Both the position numbers and the translations under genes were made by a program. From Lingula anatina (taxonomy: Eukaryota > Brachiopoda > Lingulata > Lingulida > Lingulidae), in NCBI RefSeq assembly GCF_001039355.2, contig NW_019775421.1, positions 99,847 to 163,846 of the forward strand: 64,000 nt of DNA, read 5' to 3'. Numbering within the stretch: position 1 is the first letter of the stretch; each line of letters starts with the position of its first letter. Shown here piece after piece: positions 35,200 through 46,224 of this stretch. The notes beneath the pieces are model-generated. The model did no database searches. It had not been told where the DNA came from and worked only from the letters and a program-made list of their open reading frames with translations.

Positions 35200-37065
35200 T
35201 AATGCGATTGATGGTCAACCCTATGGTGACCAGCCCTGTCACCTATGTGCACTTGATTGTTACATGTGTTGCACATGTGTGCTTTTAGTGATAAGTTCTC
35301 GTCAGATACACATGTCCAACTAAAAACAAAAAAGTAATAATATTAATAATAAAAATAGTAATGTCATTTAAGAAAAGAAAACGAAGTATTAAAAAAAATA
35401 ATTTTAACTGTAATAAAGAAAGTTGAACTTTCTTCTACCAACAAACAATGATAACTTACATTGCTGGCTTTCTGTTGTGTGTTTCTTATCTTGGAAACCT
35501 GATTGTCCACACAAATTTACCTGCTAGACGGTGTATCCTCGAGAGGACGTGTGTCAATAAATACGGGCTGGAAGCCTAAAGAAATGTAACACTAGTCTGA
35601 CCTGTCCGCTTCCACACTTTATCCCGCTAACTCCACGTGCTGACATCTATGGTTGCTATCAGTTTTCCACGCAATCTTGTGTGTCCTGCAAGGAGAAAAC
35701 AACGGTGAAAAAAATCTAATTTTTTTTGTGTCTACGGGGTAGATAAAGAGCTAGTGATACATTTGATTACTTTAAGCTTGATAGGTAAACACTGAATGAT
35801 TAATCAATTTAATTAGATAATAGAAGATATCACCACATCCATGTCTCATTATCAGTAGACCAATTGTAATCATTATGTGCCCACCGCCCCATATCTACCT
35901 CCAGTCTTGGTCATATCTGTGCCCACATCTCTGTATGCGATGATTCCTGAAGATAATTACCCCAGCTGATTCAGTAGGCGTGACAGACATTTAAGCCAGT
36001 TAAGTTGACAGCAATTTAGTCAGACTCTCCAGACAGATGGATCGATCCAGATAGATCAATCTCAGCATGGGAACCCTGTCTTAAATCCCAAAAATCTATG
36101 ATACAACTTACACAATTACTTTCAAGAAGATGGGACGAACAAATTTTCCATAATAAGTGAAACATATTCTACTTTTTTCACTACTGCGTAAAATCATATT
36201 TCTCTTTATATTGTTCTGAGAATAACATAATTTATCCAGTATATTTATCAAGAGATATTTCTATTTGTCAAAGGAAGTCACTGTTAAGTCAGCATTAGAT
36301 TGCATTAGGTGAAAAAGGATTTTCATTTTGTCTGCAGACATTGCATATCCTTAGGTTTAGTAGGCAACATAAATAGTTCGCATCAAAATTGCGTTTTGTA
36401 TGCTTTTCTTGGACATTTTTTATGTTTTATTGATTTAGTGGTAGGGTCAACGTTTTTCTTCTGTTACATAGGTGAGTGCACTTTAGTTTGGATCATTTTA
36501 CGTGAACGCATTAATATGTAAAGTTTCCAGGAACTATATGTATGTTGCAATGGGCATCAGCAGTCATGCTTCACTTGCTGTTTGCTAAAATTAAGTGGAA
36601 ACCTGTCAAATGTCGAGGTACATTATCATTGTTAATGTATTAAAACGGATAATAACTCTTTGAGATCTATATTTCACAATAAAAACAACTCATAGAAATA
36701 TAATATATTCTGTTGTACAGGAAAAATGGCAGTTATAGCTATTATTCTAAAACTCGAATGTAACAAGCACAATCACCTCTGTAGCATTAGTTTTTTTTAC
36801 CTGTTAAGTATTGAAAGTGCGTTCAATGTTTTATTAAGATTATGCTTTATTACAGGCAAGGAACTTTGGTTGTAGTCCAATGTCAAGTTTAAGGGGTTTA
36901 AGAGGACAAACTTTTATGCAAGATTAAGCAATAGAACCTATGTTATTACTTAATGTATAAAGTGACTTTAGAGTTATGATAAGGTTAAAAGTTTTGTTTT
37001 GTATTTAGTAAGAAGTGTACAGAAATAAGTGTATGTAATTGAGTAGTTACTGTTTCAGGTGTTCA

Positions 37066-37097
<32 letters not shown>

Positions 37098-38640
37098 CCC
37101 CAGCGACGACACTTGTAGCAATAAGTTAAAGTCAATAAAGAAGTTGAATGCTGCTACAGTCACACTTGTATTACTCCAATATATATATATATATAAATTT
37201 ATTGTAAATAAGTGTACTTTGTATGGGAAATACCACATGAACACCAGGAAAATCCGTTTTGTGTCACTTTACACCCCAAAATGTACAGTTGTTTGCCCTT
37301 TAAGTACAGGACTGCGTGTGAAACAAAGCCAGCCATTTCGCTTTATTTTTCCTTTTTTTAACGACTTTTTTATTAAATATTATTATAAAAACAATTAAAA
37401 GATGCAAAAATTATTTTATGTTACATAGATCTTATCATCCAAAAACTAAATGTATCTGAATTGCAAATGAAAATTTGCCTAAAAAATAAAGCATGTTAAC
37501 ATAAAAAAATAACATAATCGTTGCCTCTATTTAAATTGGTACAGTTGAATATTTTACTCATAAAATCAGGCAAGTCTGCCCCTTAATTTTCATGGAAAAT
37601 TTGTAATATATCCAAAATTACTTTCAAACCATTAATGCCCGGTCCATTCATCTGTGAGAAAATTGAAATTGTAGGCTATAATTATATCAAATGGCAATTA
37701 ACGAGGGGGGGGAGGACGCAAGACAGTTGTTCACTTCTAGTTCAGAAAGTCATCATTATCTTTATTGAAATTTTCAGAAGAATATACATAAAAAGTGCAG
37801 TATAAACATAATTTCTTGAGAAACACTGGGAGTCAACCCTACCACACGCTCGAATATAAACATACGTTGAGATATGGTTTCTATAAAAGTACGTGAGGAA
37901 ATCACATCCACAGTGACTCTTCTTACACCTTAAAACTTTATCACATTTTTGTGCTCAAAACTTGCAAAATTTTCAAAATCAAAATTTAAGATCTTATTAT
38001 ATTAAAAATCAAAATGTTGTTACTGTAGTATGAAACCACTGATGGTGCTAATGACTTAATGAAGTGAACATTTTCTTTAAAGTTACGTTGCATTACGTTG
38101 AGCATAAAAATAATAAAAGACACATAATAATAGAATTAAACTTGATTAAACATGAAGACAATGCACACTGATAGACCTGCACACAAAAAAATACACTGCA
38201 TATAAAAAGTGTTAAAATTAAAATACATGGCAAAATTCATACAGGTCAAGATATCATGTGTAAACCAATCCTGTTTGATAATTAACAAAACTGAAGAAAG
38301 TATTCATAACCTGTTATGCATAATGCATTGAAAAATATATGCACGGTTAAGGAAAAATTAAAATAAATGTTTAAAGAAACAGAAGTGCATCCTTGTGAAT
38401 AAAAAAATGCCCCTATCATGTGTCAGTTTCTTGCTACATGTAGGGCTACGTATCAGGATAATCCATTTATAATCCCTAAACATTAAAAACTGCACAACAA
38501 TTCAACATCTTAATCAAGAAAATAACTGTCTGCCCTCTTAACATGACAACAAAAGTCTCAACCATTATCACCATAATCAATTCCTTTCACGAATTAAGAC
38601 TGTATATATACAACCAGCTCAGTTTTATTTTATTTTATTT
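35200..38640. other. long interval without a gene
   Basis: 35,290-35,510 repeats 24,600-25,105 in part. 35,515-35,640 contains AATAAATACGGGCTGGAAGC and TGTTACATTTCTTTAGG (minus), possibly a retroelement terminal fragment. 35,870-35,945 repeats 26,030-26,110. A T-run at 37,069-37,097 ends in CCCCAG. TTTATT at 37,761-37,766 is AATAAA on the minus strand and could serve the gene at 38,984. Otherwise AT-rich with nothing I can assign. Confidence 0.5.
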
Positions 38641-38983
38641 TTATTTTATTTTTTTTTTTTGTGGCGTAGGCCTATTACGTAAAAATTGTGAATCATTCTG
38701 TCATGACAATAAATGAAGTAATATATTAGTACACACACAAATATTTTACACAGTTGTAATTTATATACATCTGTAATGTTAATTGTAAATATATGATCAG
38801 ACATAAAATAAGAGGCATATGTTAAGCGATCCAATTAATTGTAAACGCCTGTATTTTAAAGAAATGGTTAATAAGTCAACCGTTAAAACATTAAATTAAC
38901 TACAGTAAGCAATATTCATCAACAGAGATACAATTGTTAGTCTGCAAATATCAAATGGTATATACAGTGTATGTGCATGAATA
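38640..38983 (-). other. 3' UTR conserved between copies A and B
   Basis: Non-coding sequence downstream of the copy A stop that aligns with 49,886-50,168 behind copy B. Examples are TGTAATTTATATACA, AATTGTAAACGCCTGTATTT and AATAAGTCAACCGTTAAAA. It shows that duplication included the UTR. T-rich plus strand at 38,625-38,660 gives several AATAAAA on the minus strand. Confidence 0.6.
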
Positions 38984-41900
38984 TTAGTCATAGGCCTTAG
39001 TTTTCAGGTTGAGAAGTTTACCATCTTTTCTAGCCTCCCTCACTTGTTCCAAAAACATTGTTTTTATGGCTTCACGACACTGAGTTTCGAACCCTTTCAC
39101 AGTCGGTCTTGATGACTTGCGATATTCTTCCTCTAATTCCTGGTATTTGTGGAGGTCTATAATTTTAAGTTCTGCAATTCCGACCCTGTCCATAAACGTT
39201 TGTTTTGCGACTCCCGTCTCCTCGCATGCTGACTTTAAATTGGCCCCGTCTTTAAAAACTCTTTTAGATACTTTAGCGTAACGCTCGTGAATGCTATCAA
39301 GGGAGTCCACGGAAGCTGCGCTCGCCCGGCGTTTGATGTTTGATTTTCGCGGAGTTTGTTGAGGTTGTTGAATCAGGGATGTTGGTTGCTCGCCTGCACC
39401 AGAAACAGCATCTTTTTCGACGTTTTCTGGGAAGTGATCTAAAGCTATGGCTGAAGCTTCTGCAATTCTCTGAACTCTGGACTCATTGGTGATTTTATTT
39501 ATTTGAATGGAATGATGTTTCTGTTGGCCGTGTTTGATGGCGTGACATTTACTACAGTACAAAACCATAGGTCGAGGTTTCCTAGCTGCACATGTGAGGC
39601 AAACAACATCCGCTTTCTGTTTACATCCTTCAAAGTGGCATAAGTAAGTCAGTCCGAGATCACCCACACTCTCAGCGTCTCCCATTTCTGTTTCCGAGTT
39701 GGTGTCGGCGTCAAAGTTTGAGCCGTCAGCAGTGTCCGCTATTGCGTGTGCGTCCACGCTGCGTGCTAATAACGCTGCGCCGCTGTTGTCCTCGTTGTTA
39801 ACATGTATACCGATGTCACCTTGGGCAGGGTCACGAGGAGACGACACACTTTGCTCCTCTGATGTCCCTTGTTGTAATGGAATTCTTCGGTGGCGTGACA
39901 ACCTATCACCGTGTATGAAATCATCACAGGTCTGACAAATTAATACTCCATAGTACACATAATAGCATTGTAGACAAACCAATGTAGCTAAATTTTTACA
40001 GTGTACTCTCACTCTGCACTGGCATATGTATGTTTTGGGGCTACCGCTTACACGTGACTGTATTTTTGTTCCGTCTGACAACTTGATCCTGAAGTGAAAT
40101 GATGGCCGTATGTCACTATGAAATACGCCAACATGCCTGGGACAAAATTTTAAGCAAGCCGTGTGTTCACAATCAAGACACATCATATCTGCCGGATAAT
40201 AACAGTCAGCACATATGTGAACACCTCTCCGTGTGTTATTTTGCAATACAATGTTTGTGTCTACAGACAGCTCTTCTGGTGACCATGCCTGAGTTAGATG
40301 TCTCAAGGGCACCCTAACATGACCAGAACTGTCACTTGTGTGAAAAACCTGGTCACATCTATGGCACAGCAGTATAGCGATATTATTAAAGCATTGAGTA
40401 CACATCACTGTGGCAGATCCTTCACAAAAAGACACATTAAGGGCTGTATTGTAGCACTCGTATTTATATACTTCAGCAGCCTCTGAACTCGTTCCCATGT
40501 TATTCTCACTTGTCGCTGCCGTTGATGAGACAGGGTGTGGTGGTAGGAATGGTGTTTTAGCTGCATTTCTTTTCTTTGTATTTTGCTGGGCGATGTTAAA
40601 GAATGCGTTGATTGATAATGCACTGTTTCGGGCATGGTTTGAGTGCCGTTGTCTGAAACACCTATTGCAAAGTTTGGGTATATCACTGAGGTAGCAGTCC
40701 AGACAGACTTCTTCTGCTGTTGATAAACAACCTGCTACAGCACACTTATCCTGAAATTGAGGAGTTGATGAGTAATGCACTTGTATTTATACAACAATGG
40801 ACACTTTACATCAAAGTTGAACCAAGGGCCCAAGTAATTCTTTCTAATTTTCCCTTTTATATTTTCTAAAATTTTGTGTACAATGGAATGCCGATGGGAG
40901 CTTTGAAAGTCCCACCTAAAGGATAAATTTGGCTGCAGCGTTACGAAAGGCGTACATGTATCTCCGATGAGGTGTAGTGTGTTTCGACGCAGACATAGAT
41001 TATAGTTTATTATATATCATACATAGATTTCTCTCAGTATCCGAAAGGCACACTTACACGTATATGAAACGTTGAGGGGAAAAAAATGCGGATGACAATA
41101 ACAAATTACCACAAAAAAATTGGGACGGGTTTTGTCGCTGGTGGACCAGCTCTGCTCCCCAGCAAATCTCAATTATTTCATATCACAAAACTTGTTTTCC
41201 CAGCCATTTCAGTTTAATTACATATAAACACAACCAAAGGTAGGCCCCAATGCATTTCTATTATAACAACGTTTCGTCTCAATGTTTATCCCGTACCTAA
41301 TTAAAAATCACCATTTTGAATTAGAAAACGACAGACTTGCACGGGGACCCTTCTCCTGTCACAAAGTAAAATAAAGAGCAGGGAAAGCTTAAAGAAAACG
41401 CGATCGGTGTGTTTTGAATATGAAATGATCCATTTTCACCCAACAGGTTGATCACGACAACAGGTTGATCCCCCCTGCAACACACACACACAGACACACA
41501 CACACACACTTAATCTCGATTTACTTTTAACACCAAACTTATATTAAAAAAAAAGAAAGAAAAAAACGGCCCAAGGCTCCCTTGATCCAGATTTTGGGGA
41601 CCCCGGCCCTCTCTCCCTCGTTGCATACAAAAGTTAATGGCAAATGATAGCTGAAAACTAAACTCCCTCATTCGAATCCGAAATGATCCAATTCTTCACA
41701 ACAGGCTGGCACGACGTAGTTACGAGCCCTCCCCCCCCCTCCTCCAACACACACACACACACACACATACACACACATACACGCAAGCACACACACACAC
41801 TACATTCTCCGGAGTGCCCTTTTGGTAAATTATATCCGGTCACCCTTTCAAATCAATAACCTAAATAGACTCAATTCAGGTTATTTGATACTATAGTTTA

Positions 41901-42279
41901 ATTTACGCAATTCTATGTATGAATGCAGAATTGGTCTACTCACCTCCTGTGCAAATGTACTGTTATCGGACATTGGAAGACTGGCTGCTTCAGATGTTTG
42001 ACTATTTGCTGATTCACTAGGCGTAACACACTGTTTCATCGCTGCGTCACTATGATATGGTGTGCGTGACACTGAAGGTGGGGGCAACCACTGTTCTATG
42101 AGCGCCTCACTCCTTGGTGAAAAACTGTAGCCATAGCTATTTTCTTGTTGGGCTTCTTCCTGACCGAATCCTGGATCTGTTGATTGACGACTTTCAGACA
42201 TGTTGGGCTGACTATGAGGGCTAGCGCCTGTCTCAGGGGGAGACAAGTCCAGCGGACTGTAACTGTGCTCATCTGCCAT
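38984..42279 (-). CDS. B-box array / CCDC106-like protein, copy A (two exons, ~700 aa)
   Basis: Exon 1 is 42,279-41,944 (112 codons, donor CAGGAG/GTGAGT). Exon 2 is 40,750-38,984 (acceptor AATTTCAG/GATAAG). Both junctions are phase 0. The ATG at 40,780 lies in the intron and is probably not used. Residues 1-112 are Ser/Pro/Gln-rich and likely disordered. Five Cys/His units follow: 1 at ~115-151 (CAVAGC, CLDC, CNRC, RQRHSNH), 2 at ~211-256, 3 at ~292-331, 4 at ~355-399, 5 at ~483-524 (CHFEGC, CLTC, CSKC, KHGQQKH). Spacing resembles B-box zinc fingers; no RING is visible. An acidic linker lies between 4 and 5 and a basic KRRAS patch at ~584. The last ~105 residues (HERYAKV, GVAKQTF, GIAELKIID, KLLNLKTK) resemble the CCDC106 C-terminal domain and may form a helix-turn-helix-like fold. 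Role unknown; nuclear, DNA or protein binding is inferred. Confidence 0.8.
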
Positions 42280-42327
42280 TTTTAAATGGGTCGAGTTTTG
42301 AACAGTTTCTGTATTAACCCATTACAG

Positions 42328-42335
42328 TGACGTCA
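42328..42335 (-). promoter_or_regulatory. CRE-like site TGACGTCA upstream of copy A
   Basis: Perfect palindromic CRE/ATF site 49 bases 5' of the exon 1 ATG (42,279). Copy B lacks it at the matching position. No TATA box at a convincing distance. Confidence 0.4.
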
Positions 42336-42399
42336 TATTTACTCCGTAACACTAGTTCCGCGGCCATGCTGGAGGGAATGAACGACGGGGAATAGTAGT

Positions 42400-43144
42400 G
42401 GTAATAGAGGTGAACCAAATAAAATAAAATAAACTTCATATCGCGATCAAGTACACCAAAGGGAAAAGGATATATACAAGCTGAAGCTTCAGCTGATCAG
42501 CAGGATCGACCAATATGAACTCAAGACAGTCTAAAAACGTGAAATCCTACCAAATGCTACTTATCCAACATCGTGTTGTCACAAGATAGTTCAGTTATCT
42601 TGTACTTCATTTTTCTTGTTCATTGGGTAATATCAGTTATAGTTTGAGAGAGTTTATTGTTAATTGTGTAATCATAAGTTTAACCTTACATAGAAGCAAC
42701 TTTTTACATAACGGATAGATATAAGGAGAAATTTTGANATTGGTGGTGGTGGTCTCTTGTTGGATAGTCTGACCCCTCTGGTTGGTGGTGGTCTCTTCTT
42801 GGACAGTAAGACCTCTCTGGGTGGTGGTGGTCTGGTGGTGGTCAGTCTGACCCCACTTTCCATAATTCTCTGAAATTGGCGTGACTTAGTGAGTAATGGA
42901 AAAAACTGCTGACATATTTCAACTGCATTAGATTTGATTGAGTGTGTTATATTTTAAGCGTGAGCCAGACAGTCAGATGTAGATGGAAATATGCAAGAAA
43001 TCAGTTTTAAAAAAAGCAGAAAAAAAGATTATTGTTTCCATGCAGTTATGGTGTATCTGTACTACTATGACAACGATCCGCTGAATTTTAGCGCTTTTGC
43101 ACCCCCCTCTCTCACACTCAAACATACCCGTTCACAATTAAACA
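42400..43144. repeat. GGTGGTGGTCTC minisatellite by an N join, then R1-type sequence
   Basis: Single N at 42,738. 42,740-42,860 has three units of a GGTGGTGGTCTCTTG...GACAGTCTGACC... repeat also at 26,125-26,155, 31,955-31,985 and 56,870-56,915. 42,960-43,144 resembles 15,690-15,800 (R1 field). No gene. Confidence 0.6.
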
Positions 43145-43504
43145 TAGGGGAGGGTGGGGCTAGTTCTCACCATTTTCATAAAAATTAACATGAGAGACAT
43201 ACTATTATCGTCAGGCTCCTAGAAATTTGTCAGAAGGAAGGTTATTTAAATGCCTTTCTTATGGATAAGTATTAGGCGTCCACTGTTAATTATGTGAGAG
43301 TAAATTAAGTTTTAAAAAGTCTAGTCCAAGTGTGAGAACTTGCCCCACCCCGGGACAAGTCCACACACATACTAGAATCCATAGCGCGCTTCCACATACA
43401 ATGTGACTTCTCAAATTGGCGGAGGGCGTGATTCATCATTTCACTTTCGAGATATGGGGGTGTGCGGACTTGCCCCGAGGGCGGACTAGCCCCACCCTCC
43501 CCTA
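43145..43504. mobile_element. TA-flanked MITE inserted in an R1 repeat
   Basis: Starts TAGGGGAGGGTGGGGCTAGT and ends with its exact reverse complement at 43,485-43,504; ~360 bp. If TA is the target duplication, termini are GGGGAGGGTGGGG, as in Tc1/mariner-type MITEs. The related sequence at ~15,785-15,800 (TTCACAATCAAACACACACA) looks like an empty site. The minus frame across it (43,305-43,667) is not a gene. Confidence 0.85.
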
Positions 43505-46190
43505 CACACACACACACACGTAAGCAAACAAACAGGTGAAAGCAGATAAATACAAACATTATTATATACACAGATACAGGAGTACACATGCTCAAGCACG
43601 GTACATGCACATTCCAATCACACGCAGGAACGAGCGCTAATATTAACGATTGACACACACACGACAACAGCTTGATAATATTTCAAGAAATTTGATCGTT
43701 GTTTAAAATTAGGACTTTTTTTATAAATATAATCACGTTATATTCCTTTGTCAATAAAAATGGTAAACAGAATTGATAGTAATACACACGACTTTCCATG
43801 GAACACACTGTCTGGCTGTCATTCATGTTATTGCTATCCAGGCTGAGTGAATCTTACCGCGACGCGCTTAAAACAGATACTGTACGGTTACCTGCCTCGT
43901 GCACGCGCTTTTATAGCTTTCTATAGTTTGGTCCGATCGGGCGTTGCTCAAGTTGCTTTACTATGGGGGAATCCCCCTCGCTCCATTTCCATTGACTCAC
44001 CATTAAGTATTGTAACCTATTTCTGCTTGCGCAGTTCACAAGAAGCGAATTTCTATCTCATATAATTTATTAATTACGGTGAAGATAAATACAAACATGT
44101 TCATACACAGATAAAGGCCTACATATGCACAAGCACGCACACACACGCGTAAACACGCTCGTATTGTACAGTGTACAGTGCCAGGGAAATCTCCACTACG
44201 CTTTGATTACTGATAGACTTGCTTTGTGTTTTAATAATAGCTTTCTATGGTTTGGTCCGATCGGACTTATGTCGCTCGTATTGTACAGTGCCAGTGAATC
44301 CCCACTACGCTTTGATTACTGATAGACTTGCTTCGTGTTTTAATAATAGCCTCTATGGTTTGGTCCGATCGGACATAAAACTCAAAAGTGAAAGTTGGGG
44401 TTCTTTGCTGTGTTCTAGTCATGTAGCAAAAATTTTCAAGCAATCTGTGGCACGTTCAAACATACAATCACACACACACGCACACACACACATCCGTACA
44501 CCCACACACACACACACANNNNNNNNNNNNNNNNNGAATAAATAGTACTACATGTTCATACCACTTTCCATGGAACACGCTGTCTGACTGTCTGTCATGT
44601 TATTACAACGCTGTCACAAATCCCCACTGATTTTCCTCGGCGCACTTCCACCGATGAACTGGTAAGGTAGCCTGACTCGTGCCTTTTATAGCTTCCTATG
44701 ATTTGGTCCGATCGGACTTGAGCTACTTTAGGCCTACTTGTTTTTTTTAAGCTTCCTGTGATTTGGTCCGATCGGACTCGAGTACGAGCTACTCGAGCTT
44801 ACGAAGACAGACTCGTGCCTTTAAAATTAAAGCTTTCAATGATTTGGTCCGATCGGACTTGTCGCTCCGCCGTCACAACCCCGGCTGTTATGTTACGGCT
44901 GGTTAATTACCTCCACACGCTTAAAACTGGTAATATGTGTGTGTGTAACAGTAAGCAGCCGTGTGCGCTTTCATAGCCTTCTATTATTTGGTCCGATCGG
45001 ACATAAAACTCAAGAGTAAAAGTCAGGTAATACTGTCATGTGGCAAAGATTTTCATGTGATCTGTGACAAGTTCAAACACACACACACACATCCGTGCGC
45101 GTGCGCGCACACACACATCCGTGTTCACTAACACACACACACACACACACACGTAAACAAACACGTAACGGTGAAGATAGATACAAACATGTTCATACAC
45201 AGATAAAGGCCTACATATGCACAAGCACGCACACACACGCGTAAACACGCTCGTATTGTACAGTGTACAGTGCCAGGGAAATCTCCACTACGCTTTGATT
45301 ACTGATAGACTTGCTTCGTGTTTTAATAATAGCTTTCTATGGTTTGGTCCGATCGGACATAAAACTCAAAAGTGAAAGTTGGGGTTCTTTGCTGTGTTCT
45401 AGTCATGTAGCAATAATTTTCAAGCAATCTGTGGCACGTTCAAACATACAATCACACACACACACACACACACGAACACGCACACACACACACACACACA
45501 CACGNGCCAAATGTGGTCTTTCAAATCAAGGACATTTCCTTAGTAAATCTTAACGCTGAATTCTCTTGTCAAGATTAAAAACAATAAACATGGAATAAAT
45601 AGTACTACATGTTCATACCACTTTCCATGGAACACGCTGTCTGACTGTCTGTCATGTTATTACAACGCTGTCACAAATCCCTGCTGATAATATGTTACCT
45701 CGGCGCACTTCCACCGATGAACTGGTAAGGTAGCCTGACTCGTGCCTTTTATAGCTTCCTATGATTTGGTCCGATCGGACTTGAGCTACTTTAGGCCTAC
45801 TTGTTTTTTTTTAAGCTTCCTGTGATTTGGTCCGATCGGACTCGAGTACGAGCTACTCGAGCTTATGAAGACAGACTCGTGCCTTAAAAATTAAAGCTTT
45901 AAATGATTTGGTCCGATCGGACTTGTCGCTCCGCCGTCACAACCCCGGCTGTTATGTTACGGCTGGTTAATTACCTCAACACGCTTAAAACTGGTATTAT
46001 GTGTGTGTGTAACAGTAAGCAGCCGTGTGCGCTCTCATAGCCTTCTATTATTTGGTCCGATCGGACATAAAACTCAAGAGTAAAAGTCTGGTAATACTGT
46101 CATGTGGCAAATATTTTCATGTGATCTGTAACAAGTTCAAACACACACACACATCCGTGCGCGTGCGCGCACACACACATCCGTGTTCAC

Positions 46191-46224
<34 letters not shown>

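Larger units (their letters stand above)
29393..35200. repeat. direct duplication, unit 2 (~5.8 kb)
   Basis: Second copy of 23,688-29,391. It differs by substitutions and by indels, including ~100 extra bases around 31,095-31,190 where GCAACTCCTTTGCTTTTCTG is repeated. Ends near 35,200 inside the Gag-like leader. Confidence 0.9.

Noticed and set aside
39699-39935. Plus-strand frames opposite the B-box genes (also 50,890-51,126)
   Set aside because: Shadows of the well-supported minus-strand coding sequence.
40751-40780. ATG at 40,780 as the start of the copy A protein (and 51,962 in copy B)
   Set aside because: Ten codons upstream of a good splice acceptor, with a phase-matched upstream exon in both paralogs.
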